Assembly: GCA_024195585.1 (NCBI GenBank)
Contig: SWBL01000001.1
Location: 1 to 64,000, forward strand
DNA: 64,000 nucleotides
Direction of reading: 5' to 3'
From: Aureobasidium sp. EXF-3400
Lineage: Eukaryota; Ascomycota; Dothideomycetes; Dothideales; Saccotheciaceae
Below, in pieces: positions 1 through 10,333 of the stretch. How positions within the stretch are numbered: position 1 is the stretch's first letter; every line of letters starts with the position of its first letter. Made by a program: the position numbers and the translations under genes. The notes under the pieces are model-generated. The model searched no databases, was not told the DNA's origin, and saw only the letters and a list, made by a program, of their open reading frames with translations.

Positions 1-94
1 TGGAGTAGCTGGGAATCGAACCCAGAACCTTCTCCACTCAGTAATGCTACAAGAGCAATGCTAAGAAGATGTCATACCACTAGACCACAACCCC
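1..94 (-). tRNA. tRNA-Ala (anticodon AGC), intron-containing
   Basis: Read on the minus strand, the sequence folds as a complete tRNA: acceptor GGGGTTG/CTACTCC, a D arm with GTC/GAC, anticodon stem TCTTC/GGAGA, and T arm CTGGG-TTCGATT-CCCAG. The anticodon loop reads TT-AGC-A. About 22 nt lie between position 37 and position 38, the canonical site for a nuclear tRNA intron. The acceptor stem has a G3:U70 wobble pair, the classical alanine identity element, which supports Ala over the similar Pro/Glu body. The gene touches the left edge of the window, so the 3' flank (terminator) is not visible. Confidence 0.85.
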
Positions 95-276
95 AATTGA
101 TGATGCACGACTTCATCATCATTGTATACAATGTTCCATTCAATTAGCGATTCGTGAGATGCGCAATGACATGTGAGACCCTGAAAGCTTGACTCCCCCA
201 CCAGCGGTGAAGCATCTCAAGCTCCTGACACTTTCCCTCTGTCCCCCCCATCATCCTTACCACCCACATCTCCAAT

Positions 277-1695
277 ATGGATTTCGCCTACGACCAAATC
301 CAAGAGGAATCCCTACCTGCAGACCGCGAAGGCCAACCCTCCACCTCTTCCCAGCCTCCCACCGACCTCAACACCGAATTCCAGCAAGCCTTCAAAGCCG
401 TCTCCGCCTCACCTTGGGGAGCACGTCTCGGCGGTTTCTTCGCCCAAGCAAAAAAGCAAGGAGAATCTTTATACTCTGATGCTCAAAAGGAATATGCCAG
501 TCGCAGTGAACAAGCAGCAAAGGTAACAGGAGAGCTACAGAAATCGCTGGTGGAGAGCACGAGGAATATATCTTTGGCTCCTGATGCCGGTGCTGCGAAT
601 ACCTCTTTCTCAGATCCCAATTTTGCATTGCCAGAGGGTGTAGCGGCAGAGACTAAGGGCAAGGAAAAGGAAGTGCAGGATACACAAGCACCCACACAAG
701 CAACAAGACCAGACTCGCTGCCCGCCGATATCGTCAAAGAAGCTACTTCACTCGTCTCGCTGCTGCGCTCCAAAGCCGCCACCGCAACCGCAAACCTCAA
801 CCTCCAAAAGATACAAGCCGCGGAAGATGCAGCAGACGAAGCACTCCTCAAATTCGGCACTGGCATTCGCTCCTTCCTCCGCGATGCCGTTACCGTAACC
901 GCTCCCTCATCCTCCTCCTCCAGCACAGAAGTACTCTTCGAAACAAACGACGCAGAAGGAAAAAGAGTAATTCATTCTTCGCGATTTGATGCACAATTGC
1001 ATGTCATTCACACCTCGCCGCAAACCTTTACTGCCGATCCTGATAGTGTTGAATACACTGAGTTTGCAAAAGGGTTTGATATTGCAGCAAAGACAGATGG
1101 TATTGCTGCGGATTTGGAAAAGTATCCTGAATTGAGGAGAGCGATGGAGAAACTTGTGCCTGAGAAGGTGGAGTATACTGTTTTCTGGACGAGATATTAC
1201 TTTTTGCGCAAGGTTATTCAGGAGGAGGAGGTCAGAAGGAGAGAAGTTCTCAAAGGTATGTGCATTCCACTCTCAACTCTTATCTTGCCCAAGACAAGCA
1301 CTATAAGAGAAGTATGGCTAACGACAATCAAAACAGGAGCAGCACAAAGCACCAACGAAGATCTAACCTGGGACTCCGACTCCGACTCCGACGCCGACAA
1401 CGAGGATGACTCCAAAACCGCAACCCCAACAAAAGAAAAAGCCACCACTACCACCGAAGCTTCCTCAACACCCGTAAAATCTACTAACCCCACTACATCA
1501 ACTCCCTCTCAAACAACACCCCAACACGAAGAAGACATCAAATCCGTCTCTTCCACCAGCGACACTTCCTACGATATCGTCTCCGGAACCACCAGTCGAG
1601 CAGCTGGCTCCCCCAAAGATGAAAAGAGCGAGAAAGCTGCTTCTGCTGCACCGACGAAAATTGAGGAGGAAAGCGATGAGGAGGATTGGGAGTAG
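277..1695 (+). CDS. BSD-domain protein
   Basis: The product is about 445 residues. A BSD domain (named after BTF2-like factors, synapse-associated proteins and DOS2-like proteins) lies around residues 260-325, with the expected F..F and the W-containing end of the domain (VFWTRYYFLRK). The N-terminal part is Ala/Ser-rich and helical. The C-terminal tail is acidic and Ser/Thr-rich, with Asp/Ser repeats, and ends EESDEEDWE. A likely intron at 1256-1336 (GTATGT donor, CTAAC branch, CAG acceptor) is 81 nt long with no stop, so the frame stays open whether or not it is spliced. The unspliced frame would encode 472 residues. Known BSD proteins of this layout resemble yeast Dos2; the exact role is not established from sequence. 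The gene is convergent with YRB30. Confidence 0.85.
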   Translation: MDFAYDQIQEESLPADREGQPSTSSQPPTDLNTEFQQAFKAVSASPWGARLGGFFAQAKKQGESLYSDAQKEYASRSEQAAKVTGELQKSLVESTRNISLAPDAGAANTSFSDPNFALPEGVAAETKGKEKEVQDTQAPTQATRPDSLPADIVKEATSLVSLLRSKAATATANLNLQKIQAAEDAADEALLKFGTGIRSFLRDAVTVTAPSSSSSSTEVLFETNDAEGKRVIHSSRFDAQLHVIHTSPQTFTADPDSVEYTEFAKGFDIAAKTDGIAADLEKYPELRRAMEKLVPEKVEYTVFWTRYYFLRKVIQEEEVRRREVLKGMCIPLSTLILPKTSTIREVWLTTIKTGAAQSTNEDLTWDSDSDSDADNEDDSKTATPTKEKATTTTEASSTPVKSTNPTTSTPSQTTPQHEEDIKSVSSTSDTSYDIVSGTTSRAAGSPKDEKSEKAASAAPTKIEEESDEEDWE

Positions 1696-2003
1696 AAAGT
1701 CGCATTATCTAGACTGTCTGTTGAAATTTTTGATTCTGGTGATGGTGTTTTGTGTTTGATTGGATAATATGGTGGGATGGTGTTTTTGGGGGTATTAGGG
1801 AAACAAGGGTGTTGGTTGTTTTTCAGTTTTGATCGCAGAGGAATGGACAAGGCAGGAAGTAGAATTGGGTATACCTCTTTGAAAAGACTCGCTATGCTAA
1901 TGCTGGTTGATGCTATGCTATGCTATGTCATGATATGCTACATTCGATGCAGAATGCTTCTCTCCGTCTTCCCCTTGCCTCCCTCGCCTGTAAGCCTCCT
2001 CAC
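1696..2003. other. Convergent intergenic region
   Basis: This holds the 3' flanks of the BSD gene and of YRB30. The stretch is T- and G-rich, with a short run of overlapping GCTATGCTA-like direct repeats near 1890-1940. No RNA gene or coding region is seen. Confidence 0.5.
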
Positions 2004-4154
2004 TCATGAACTCTGTTCCAAACCCGGACTCTCCCTTCCAAGCGGACTCTTGGGAATCGCCTCCTTAGTTCTCAAAACCCCCTTCCTACTCTTCTTCTCC
2101 GGCGTCCCCAACTCCCTGCTCGGAAAAGGACTCTGACTCTTCTCTCTCATCGGCGTAACACCCCTCACCAATGGCGAAGGAGAAGACGGCATACTCGACG
2201 AACTCCTCTGCCTCCCTGAGAAGTAACTCGGCGCAAACTCAATGCTCTGCCTCACATTCTCCCAACCCGCACTAGCTTCCCTATACCCCCTCTCATACTC
2301 TGTCTCTCCCCCCATGTTTCTCGAAGGTGTATTCTCACTTCGAGGATGTTGGAGGTATTCCTCTCCGCGCCTTTTAATGGGACTTTCGTCGTAGGGGTCA
2401 AACCCAACGCGACGACGTGCATCTCTGCGCACGCGTTGACGGTACTCGGCATTAGAGCCTGCGCCGGTGGTTGCGCTGTCTTCGAGGAAGAAGTTGAGGA
2501 GTTCGTCTTCGATGGTTAGGTGGGAGGATTGGCGGAATTGTTGAAGGGCGGTTAGGCGGATGAGCATTTCGAGGAGGGAGAGGGAGGTGCGGATGGTGGT
2601 TTGTGGAGGTGGGGACGTGTGGTGGAGGGAGCGTTGTTGTGGAGGTAGGAGTTGGTTTGTGCTGTTGGGTGTACTGGATGGCTGCAGGTTTAGAGTGGAG
2701 AGGTTGGCGGTGAGGTCAGGGTCTAGAGAGGCTTGACGGGGTCGAGGTGTTGTGAGGGGATCGGGTGTTGGTAGATCCTCTTCTTCGTCTTCGTCGTCGG
2801 AAGGGGCCTCTTCGGTGTAGACTTCGAAGGCTATCCATTCTGGGTCCAGATCTGGAGGGAGTCGCCAGTGAGCATCTGGATCTTGTCGTGGTGTCGTCTC
2901 CTTTTCTTCGGTTTGGGGTTGTGGCGTCGAGTCTCGTGGGATTTGAGCGTTGATTTGCGCTTGCTCGTCTGGATCCGTGCCGTCGCTCTCCCGAGTCCGC
3001 GGTCGCTCCTCTTCTTTCTCTTCTCCTTCTTCCTCGTCATCGTAGTAGTCTCGGTCCTCGGTGTATTGTCTCTCCATCATGCGCCTTGGTGGCTCTGCGT
3101 GAATGTCGCGTTTGAGCAACAGGACAGGATTGTTGGTCTCGCCATCTGAGCCGATATTGAGGATCTTGCCAGTATCGGCGTAGAATATCTTGGAGATCTC
3201 GTGGATAGGTATCACATCTCGGACACCTGCAAGAGCGACTTCTTCGAAAGGACCAGGTTGTGGTTCGTCCTCTTCGAAAGTGTGTACTCTGTCGTCGTCT
3301 AAATCTTCAATAACCACAAGCTGATACGCATACTCAACCGATGAGTTGTCAGAAGGCAGTTCCTTGGGAAAGTAGCGTGCGCCACTTGGTGTTGTCAAAC
3401 GTCCGGGCAAATTGTACAGACTGTCCAGTGGCACGCGGACAAGCTTGACTCTGGCCTTGTGGATGACTTCCTTCCAGGTAGCTTCACGTGCGGTCTCCTC
3501 GTCATGCGGTCTGTTGGTATGACTGGCGAACAGCATGTAGACTGAGAGGGTGTAGACTGGCCCGACTTGGATATTTTGCCTGGGAGTTGCCATGTATTGT
3601 GAATCAGCAGCTGTGAGGAAAGTGCTGGCCTGCAACAGGCGAGAAGGTGAGACGGTAGCAGGAAGATTCGTAGACAAGTTGACTCCAGAGGTAGTGATGG
3701 CGAGATTGATCAGTGGCACAGCATCTTCTATGCGGGCAAGCAATTTTTTGACATCCGAAACGATGAGTTGCAACTCGAGCTCATTCTGCTCCTTGGACTT
3801 TGCGCGAGAACTCTTCCGCCGGTACAGCTCCTCCTCGTTGGCGGCGTTGGCCAGACGAATACCCAGAGCTTGAATCTCCCAGCGCAAGTCTTTGGTCAGA
3901 GTGACAGCAGATTCCAGAGAAGTGTTTCCACGAGCTGCAATCAACTCTATCATATCGATAGCTGGGGAAATAATCCTGATCTTACTCTCCAGTCGGACTT
4001 GAAGGCTTAGCAGTTCTTCCCGGTTGCCTCCTCTCGGAGCTGTCTTGACCAGTCTTGTGCACTGTCGTATAGCATATGTACTTGTGATGGCTATGCCTGA
4101 GCGGATAGCATAGTTCATCGCCTGCTGGGTGACTTTGGCCAGTAGGATATCCAT
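2004..4154 (-). CDS. YRB30: RanGTP-binding protein, Yrb30 family
   Basis: This single-exon gene encodes 716 residues. The N-terminal ~370 residues match the fungal RanGTP-binding family typified by yeast Yrb30: a short N-terminal segment (MDILLAKVTQQAMNYAIRSG), a long coiled region, then a globular part containing VYTLSVYMLFASHTN and a segment on RVPLDSLYNLPGRL. Yrb30 binds Ran-GTP and affects RanGAP-stimulated hydrolysis at the nuclear-transport cycle; that role is inferred here from the family. The C-terminal half is low-complexity, acidic and Pro-rich, with phosphorylation-type SP sites. The start is the first Met and is divergent from REV3, with 390 bp between the two starts. Confidence 0.85.
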   Translation of the reverse strand: MDILLAKVTQQAMNYAIRSGIAITSTYAIRQCTRLVKTAPRGGNREELLSLQVRLESKIRIISPAIDMIELIAARGNTSLESAVTLTKDLRWEIQALGIRLANAANEEELYRRKSSRAKSKEQNELELQLIVSDVKKLLARIEDAVPLINLAITTSGVNLSTNLPATVSPSRLLQASTFLTAADSQYMATPRQNIQVGPVYTLSVYMLFASHTNRPHDEETAREATWKEVIHKARVKLVRVPLDSLYNLPGRLTTPSGARYFPKELPSDNSSVEYAYQLVVIEDLDDDRVHTFEEDEPQPGPFEEVALAGVRDVIPIHEISKIFYADTGKILNIGSDGETNNPVLLLKRDIHAEPPRRMMERQYTEDRDYYDDEEEGEEKEEERPRTRESDGTDPDEQAQINAQIPRDSTPQPQTEEKETTPRQDPDAHWRLPPDLDPEWIAFEVYTEEAPSDDEDEEEDLPTPDPLTTPRPRQASLDPDLTANLSTLNLQPSSTPNSTNQLLPPQQRSLHHTSPPPQTTIRTSLSLLEMLIRLTALQQFRQSSHLTIEDELLNFFLEDSATTGAGSNAEYRQRVRRDARRRVGFDPYDESPIKRRGEEYLQHPRSENTPSRNMGGETEYERGYREASAGWENVRQSIEFAPSYFSGRQRSSSSMPSSPSPLVRGVTPMREKSQSPFPSRELGTPEKKSRKGVLRTKEAIPKSPLGRESPGLEQSS

Positions 4155-4544
4155 GATTGTTGCAGTGGAGGTGGTCGTCTGTCGAGTGAAAGACTTGGAC
4201 TGCAGAAGTCAAACTGAAGATATCAAAGTGACAATCAGCAAATTAAGAGATCAGGCTGCAATGGCGTTTGTTTCAAGCGGGTGAAGGTGTTTGTTTCATA
4301 TGTTTACCCTGACGTACATGCGGCGGCGGCTCGGCCCGCAACTGTACATTTATGCAGACCCGCGCGTGCAAAGTGCTGCCCTTCTCCTGATCGCGTCTCC
4401 TTGGTCGCACCTTCCATTCCACGCGACTCACGGTGGCAAAACATCTCGCAATCGCCATATTCACGCGTCCCATGCGCCGAGTCAACCGAACATGATAGTA
4501 GAAACATCGAATTGCCTCGCTCAACCTCCTGACACAGGCCCGTC
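4155..4544. promoter_or_regulatory. Shared YRB30/REV3 divergent promoter region
   Basis: The 390 bp between the two divergent start codons hold no coding region. Part of it is CpG-rich (cggcggcggctcggcccgc around 4320). No specific factor site can be named with confidence. Confidence 0.45.
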
Positions 4545-7500
4545 ATGGTGCTCTGTCGCATCCGATTGAACTGCCTGGACCACTACCAAGCCTACCCTGG
4601 TCTTCTCGACCCTCCACTATGGGGTGATCCTTCGACGTTGTCGCAAAAGAATCTTCCTCAGGTTCCTGTAGTACGAGTCTTCGGCGCAACCGAGACTGGC
4701 CAGAAAATCTGCCTACACATTCACGGCGCATTCCCGTATCTGTACATCGAATACACCGGCCCTCTCGATCGCAACTCTGTCGACGAGTACATCGCAGCCC
4801 TCCGGCTATCTATCGACCATGCTCTGGCAGTCTCGTACAGAAGAAATACAGCAGACGCCAGAGCCATCTTTGTCGCACACATCAGTCTCGTCAAGGGTGT
4901 TCCATACTTTGGTTACCATGTCGGCTACAAATACTTCTTGAAGGTTTACCTTCTCAACCCCTCCAATATGACTCGTCTGTCCGATTTGCTACACCAAGGT
5001 GCCATCCTGAAGCAAATCTTTCAACCCTACGAGAGTCATCTGCAGTTCCTTGCTCAATGGATGTGCGACTTTAATTTGTATGGCTGCAACTACATTGACA
5101 CCGACAATCCATTCTTCCGCGATCCAGTACCTGATGTGGCCGACCTTGTCAATCCTCACCACGAATGGCATGACAGATCCATACCCGACTCGCAACGCCT
5201 ACATCCCGACCACTACCAACGTCAGAGCCATTGCAGTGTCGAAATAGACATCCGTGTACAGGATATTCTGAACAGACATGAAGTCAGGGATAGGTCGCTA
5301 CACCATGACTTCGTCGAACGTCTCAACCATCTGGCACCGGAAGAGAAATTTGTACAATCTATGGCTGGTTTGTGGAGGGATGAAACAATCAGGCGGAAGA
5401 AGCGCATGGGTATCACAGATCCTGGCAGTAGCCCTTTTCCGCCAGAAGTTCTCGTCTCAATGTCGCATGATCCAAGAAATACTGAGAACGGTGGTTGGAT
5501 ACACGAGGAAGAGTTTCGCAAGGTTGTCGAAGATCTTGCCAAAGACGAGAGAGAAAGGTCGGGTGGAAACGCTCCATCCTTCGATACCTTCGTCAAGCCT
5601 CGTGAGGAAGAGTTTCCAGTGCAGACTACTCTCGAAAGTGTTGAAGAGCTCTTTCACGAGAAGTGGCAGATGCTTTTCGCAGATGTGCCCAAGAACCTCA
5701 CACAAAAGCTTGCCGACGAGAGTTTCGAGTTTGGAGACCCGCTCGTGGATGAAGCTAGCATTCTGCAGTTGATGTCAGACGAGCCGTCATACGAATCTGA
5801 TGAGGACCTTGCGCGTGAGATTGCTCTGACTCAAGCTCAACCTCACAAGCAAGAAGCTGCACAAACTGCCGAAGCTGATGATGAGACTCGTCCTGACGGT
5901 GACGACTACGCCGAACAGTTTCTCGACCCTTTGGATCCCTTGTCAATGGTGAATCTTGCCCGAACGTCCCAGCCAGAGACTGACAAACTACCGCCCATCT
6001 CTACACCGACAGCTCCGATTGTTGAAGCCCAACACGGCAAGAAGCGTCAGCTGATTGATGGAGAGACAACTGTCAAACGTCGAAAGGTGGTTGGCTTCGC
6101 AGCGGAACCTCAAGCTCGTCCACCCAGCGAAGTAGCACAATTCAGACGCAAGAACTTCAAAGTCAAAGATTGTGTGACCACTTCTCAGATCATGAAAAAC
6201 GTCGAGGCTGACGAGCAAAGTGATTTGCTACACGATCTCCCTCCTGCTTCTACACAATTGCCAAATAGCCAAGAACATAGGAAGAGGAGAATTTCGCAGT
6301 CTTATCCGACCGTGAAGAACCCCCACGATCCTGATACTATGCAACGTCTGAGTCAAGGAGACAATGCGCCCGGGCAGAAGAATCTGACCACACCAGCTAA
6401 ATCAAGTCAATCTCACCGACATGACCTCTCTTCTTCGTCTTGGAGCAAATCAAAGTACACAGCAAATGCTACTCCCTCGAAGCAGACTGTCATCTCTCCG
6501 GCTGCTAGGAAATTAGCAAGCACTTATTGTAACAGCTTTGGCGATGGTGTTAATGGCGTCGTTATCCTCAGTCAGATGCCGCCGAAGCGGGGAGAGGTCT
6601 CATCTACGATGATCGATCATGGAGTACCACCAGTGATCTATCAAGATGCATACTATAGCGATGAACAGGACGTGCCTGAGCGTTCGAGAGAGTATGCCGG
6701 TCAGGAGTTCAAGCTTGAGAGCAACTCTATCCCATTTTTGCCCGACTTTGACCCGACTGGTGAGTCAGATGCATCGAGAGGAGCTAAGGTTCCAATCGTT
6801 CTCGACAAGGCAAAAGAAGAGCTTGAACATGAAGCACGACGGAAAGGCTGCTTCCTCCAAAACTGGGAGATCGAAGCTCGGCCTCCAACATCTTTAGAAG
6901 TGCAGAATTGGCTTCATGCACAGCGTCCGACTGTGGAAGATGTACCCGAAGAAGATGATGGCGAAGTTGACCATCCTCTATCACAGCAAGACTTTCTCAA
7001 GCGAACCAAATCAATGCTCTCGCAGATCGAAGGCCCGACTCAGAGGAACAAACATGGTTTCAAGTTCTCTCAAAGAAAGAAGTCGACCAGTGTGCAGCAT
7101 GAGGTGCAATACATGTCCATCATGAGTCTCGAGGTACATGTCAACTCTCGAGCTGATCTTGCTCCTGACCCTGAGCATGATGAGATTTCTTGCATCGTAT
7201 GGTCTTTGAAAACTGATGATACTGATCTTGTTGGCAACGCCGGACATGATGATAAATATGTAGGAGTCATCGTGCTGTCTGCTGAAGGAGATCTGACCGA
7301 ACGTATGCGAAAGTCAGTCGGCGTAGATGTTGAAGAAGAGGACAATGAGCTGGATGTTCTCAACCGACTGGTTGATATCGTTCGAGAGTACGACCCGGAT
7401 ATTCTTACTGGTTACGAGGTTCACAACTCCTCATGGGGATACCTCATTGAACGTGCTCGTCTTCAGTACGAGTTTAATCTGTGCGAAGAGCTCTCTCGTG

Positions 7501-9665
7501 TCAAATCTCAGTCTCATGGCCGTTTTGGCAAAGACGCTGACAAATGGGGCTTTGAGCATACTTCGACAATCCGCATCACTGGAAGACACATGATCAACAT
7601 TTGGCGTGCTATGAGAGGTGAACTCAACTTACTACAGTACACTATGGAGAACATGGTGTTTCACCTTCTTCACAAGCGTATCCCTCACTATTCTTTTGCA
7701 GATCTCACAACATGGTACAAGAGCTCGAAACCTCGTGATCTGGCCAAAGCATTGGATTACTTCATCACTCGTGTTCAACTGGACTTGGAGATCCTCGACG
7801 CGAATGAACTCGTGCCTCGCACGTCTGAACAAGCTCGTTTACTTGGAGTCGACTTTTTCAGCGTCTTTAGTCGAGGCTCGCAGTTCAAAGTCGAATCACT
7901 CATGTTCCGTATCGCCAAACCGGAATCGTTCGTCCTTGTCTCCCCTAGCCGCAAACAAGTCGGTCAGCAGAATGCTCTTGAATGTCTGCCGCTTGTGATG
8001 GAGCCGCAAAGTGCCTTTTACAACAGTCCACTGCTTGTGCTGGACTTCCAAAGTCTGTATCCTAGCGTCATGATTGCTTACAACTATTGTTACTCCACAT
8101 GTCTTGGTCGCATCACACCATGGCGAGGTCAAAACAAGATGGGATTTACAGATTTCAAGCGTGACCCAGGTCTGCTCGATCTCGTCAAAGACAAGTTGAA
8201 TATCTCTCCAAACGGTATGATGTACGTCAAACCAGAGATGCGCAAATCTCTACTCGCAAAGATGCTGGGTGAAATTCTAGAGACAAGAGTAATGGTCAAA
8301 TCAGGCATGAAAGTGGACAAAGATGACAAGACACTGCAACAGCTTCTCAACAACAGACAACTGGCACTCAAACTGATTGCAAATGTGACTTATGGCTACA
8401 CATCCGCCTCCTTTTCTGGCCGCATGCCCTGTTCCGAAATCGCAGACTCCATCGTCCAGACCGGCAGAGAAACCCTCGAGAAAGCCATCGCTTTGATTCA
8501 CTCAGTCTCTAAATGGGGCGCTGAAGTCGTCTACGGCGACACCGATTCCCTCTTCGTCTATCTCAAAGGCCGCAGTCGTGATGAAGCCTTCATCATCGGC
8601 AACGAAATCGCAAAAGCAGTCACAGACCTCAATCCCCGCCCCATAAAGCTCAAGTTCGAAAAAGTATACCATCCCTGCGTGTTGTTAGCAAAGAAACGCT
8701 ATGTGGGCTTTAAATACGAGTCTCCTACTCAACAAGAACCAGATTTCGACGCCAAAGGCATAGAAACCGTAAGACGGGACGGCACACCCGCCGAGCAAAA
8801 AATCGAAGAAAAGGCACTGAAACTTCTTTTCCGAACCAGCGATTTGAGTAAAGTAAAATCTTACTTTCAATCTCAATGCTATAAAATCATGACTGGCAAA
8901 TTCAGTATTCAAGATTTTTGCTTTGCGAGAGAAGTCAAACTGGGTACTTATTCGGATAAAGGACCTGCTCCCCCTGGTGCGTTGATTGCGACTAAACGCA
9001 TGCTCAAGGATGCGCGTCAAGAACCTCAGTATGGTGAACGAGTTCCTTATGTGGTTATTGCAGGCGGACCCGGCGCTAGACTCTTCGAACGCTGTGTTGA
9101 GCCTGAACGCCTGCTTTATGACGAAAACGCAGAACTGGATGCTGAATACTATATCAGTAAGAACTTGATTCCGCCACTGGAGCGTATCTTCAACTTGGTG
9201 GGTGCGAATGTAAGAGCTTGGTATGATGAAATGCCTAAGGTACAGAGGATACGCAATATCGGTGCTGCAGGCAACGGCAAGGGGATCCACAAGACCATGG
9301 AGTCTTATATGAGTGTTTCCTCATGCGTGGTTTGTCGTGTCAAACTCTCCGCCCCTCCTCCTGGCACTATCGCCCTACCTCTCTGCTCCACCTGCGCATC
9401 CACACCTTCCCTTACCCTGCTTACTCTACGCAATAAACTCCGCGCCGCTCACGCAAAGAAAAACGATATCGATGTTATATGCAGAAGCTGCGCCGACATC
9501 CCTCACGCCGATGATGTCAAATGCGACAGCAGAGATTGTCCAGTTTTTTATTCGAGGGTCAAAGCTACGGCGAAATGGAAAGTTGAAAGACAGAAGTTGG
9601 AGGGTGTAATTGAAGCTGTGGAGGTAGCGGAGGAAAAGAGAGTTAGAGAGATGTTTGAGTGGTAG
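4545..9665 (+). CDS. REV3: DNA polymerase zeta catalytic subunit
   Basis: The single reading frame of 1706 residues encodes the B-family polymerase Rev3, which performs translesion synthesis with Rev7. The N-terminal ~200 residues carry the B-family/Rev3 N-terminal domain (RIRLNCLDHYQAYPG...; YLYIEYTG). A long disordered insert (about 230-830) separates it from the exonuclease-like domain and the polymerase core. Polymerase motif A is DFQSLYPSVMIAYN (~1166), motif B is KLIANVTYGY and motif C is YGDTDSLF (~1329). The C-terminus has two Cys clusters, CVVC..CSTC (CysA, from ~1593) and CRSC..C..C (CysB, where Rev3 proteins hold a 4Fe-4S cluster and accessory subunits). No intron is needed. Length is close to other filamentous-fungal Rev3 proteins. 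Confidence 0.97.
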   Translation: MVLCRIRLNCLDHYQAYPGLLDPPLWGDPSTLSQKNLPQVPVVRVFGATETGQKICLHIHGAFPYLYIEYTGPLDRNSVDEYIAALRLSIDHALAVSYRRNTADARAIFVAHISLVKGVPYFGYHVGYKYFLKVYLLNPSNMTRLSDLLHQGAILKQIFQPYESHLQFLAQWMCDFNLYGCNYIDTDNPFFRDPVPDVADLVNPHHEWHDRSIPDSQRLHPDHYQRQSHCSVEIDIRVQDILNRHEVRDRSLHHDFVERLNHLAPEEKFVQSMAGLWRDETIRRKKRMGITDPGSSPFPPEVLVSMSHDPRNTENGGWIHEEEFRKVVEDLAKDERERSGGNAPSFDTFVKPREEEFPVQTTLESVEELFHEKWQMLFADVPKNLTQKLADESFEFGDPLVDEASILQLMSDEPSYESDEDLAREIALTQAQPHKQEAAQTAEADDETRPDGDDYAEQFLDPLDPLSMVNLARTSQPETDKLPPISTPTAPIVEAQHGKKRQLIDGETTVKRRKVVGFAAEPQARPPSEVAQFRRKNFKVKDCVTTSQIMKNVEADEQSDLLHDLPPASTQLPNSQEHRKRRISQSYPTVKNPHDPDTMQRLSQGDNAPGQKNLTTPAKSSQSHRHDLSSSSWSKSKYTANATPSKQTVISPAARKLASTYCNSFGDGVNGVVILSQMPPKRGEVSSTMIDHGVPPVIYQDAYYSDEQDVPERSREYAGQEFKLESNSIPFLPDFDPTGESDASRGAKVPIVLDKAKEELEHEARRKGCFLQNWEIEARPPTSLEVQNWLHAQRPTVEDVPEEDDGEVDHPLSQQDFLKRTKSMLSQIEGPTQRNKHGFKFSQRKKSTSVQHEVQYMSIMSLEVHVNSRADLAPDPEHDEISCIVWSLKTDDTDLVGNAGHDDKYVGVIVLSAEGDLTERMRKSVGVDVEEEDNELDVLNRLVDIVREYDPDILTGYEVHNSSWGYLIERARLQYEFNLCEELSRVKSQSHGRFGKDADKWGFEHTSTIRITGRHMINIWRAMRGELNLLQYTMENMVFHLLHKRIPHYSFADLTTWYKSSKPRDLAKALDYFITRVQLDLEILDANELVPRTSEQARLLGVDFFSVFSRGSQFKVESLMFRIAKPESFVLVSPSRKQVGQQNALECLPLVMEPQSAFYNSPLLVLDFQSLYPSVMIAYNYCYSTCLGRITPWRGQNKMGFTDFKRDPGLLDLVKDKLNISPNGMMYVKPEMRKSLLAKMLGEILETRVMVKSGMKVDKDDKTLQQLLNNRQLALKLIANVTYGYTSASFSGRMPCSEIADSIVQTGRETLEKAIALIHSVSKWGAEVVYGDTDSLFVYLKGRSRDEAFIIGNEIAKAVTDLNPRPIKLKFEKVYHPCVLLAKKRYVGFKYESPTQQEPDFDAKGIETVRRDGTPAEQKIEEKALKLLFRTSDLSKVKSYFQSQCYKIMTGKFSIQDFCFAREVKLGTYSDKGPAPPGALIATKRMLKDARQEPQYGERVPYVVIAGGPGARLFERCVEPERLLYDENAELDAEYYISKNLIPPLERIFNLVGANVRAWYDEMPKVQRIRNIGAAGNGKGIHKTMESYMSVSSCVVCRVKLSAPPPGTIALPLCSTCASTPSLTLLTLRNKLRAAHAKKNDIDVICRSCADIPHADDVKCDSRDCPVFYSRVKATAKWKVERQKLEGVIEAVEVAEEKRVREMFEW

Positions 9666-9979
9666 GGGTTTGTGGGATGGAGGATGGGGGAGTTGAAAAG
9701 TTCTTGAGAAAATACTAGATGTTTTTGTTTGTGGTTGAATTTGTTTTTGGTGATGAGGGAAGACTTAAGACGGGTTTGACTGTTTCTCAGTGCAGAACGA
9801 GACGATTAGGATAGACACACCAAAAGAGGTAGATCTTAGAAAAAACAAAAATATATCGAGATCTGAATGATAAGACAAGACATTGATCATGAAAAAAGAA
9901 TGTATGCTCTATAAACGAAAACGATTCTATACAAAAAATCAAAGGCTATACACAAAGAACGACGTTTTGTGGGAACTCA

Positions 9980-10333
9980 TCATTTGCTCTCATCTTTTCT
10001 GCGATATCTCAAGTGAGCAGGAGGCGTATCTCTACATATTGAAGGCTTGTCGAATCTCGAGAGTTGATCACCTGCCATGCGAGGAACAAAGTCTGGGGGT
10101 CCAGGTTTACCATCGTTGACAACACCAGTTGGAACTACCGATGACTGTGAAGTAGCATCGCTGTCTTCGCCAGAAATTGAAGTGGCATCATCCTTGTCGG
10201 CAGGAGACGAGGTAGCATCGCTTTCATCACCAGAAGATGCGCGCCTGCTCACTGAGTCCTCGGAAGCAGAATCACACGTCTCAATATGAATGACCTCGCG
10301 CGAACTCAGATCGCACAATGCATCAGCGACTTC
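9980..10333 (-). CDS. Acidic repeat reading frame following the HIS5 stop
   Basis: This open frame of about 117 codons is in the same frame as HIS5 and starts directly after the HIS5 TAG stop. The product is acidic and Ser-rich and contains three 10-residue repeats (ESDATSSPAD, KDDATSISGE, DSDATSQ-). They match three 30-nt DNA repeats at 10149-10238. There is no good ATG near its beginning, so it is either a chance frame over repeats, a readthrough or alternatively spliced extension of HIS5, or 3' UTR. I cannot assign a function. Confidence 0.25.
   Translation of the reverse strand, partial: EVADALCDLSSREVIHIETCDSASEDSVSRRASSGDESDATSSPADKDDATSISGEDSDATSQSSVVPTGVVNDGKPGPPDFVPRMAGDQLSRFDKPSICRDTPPAHLRYRRKDESK
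10149..10238. repeat. Three 30-nt tandem repeats
   Basis: Three adjacent 30-nt units, each beginning GA(A/G)GT(A/G)GCATC, lie between HIS5 and REV3. On the minus strand they encode 10-residue Asp/Ser repeats in the frame that continues after the HIS5 stop. Confidence 0.7.
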
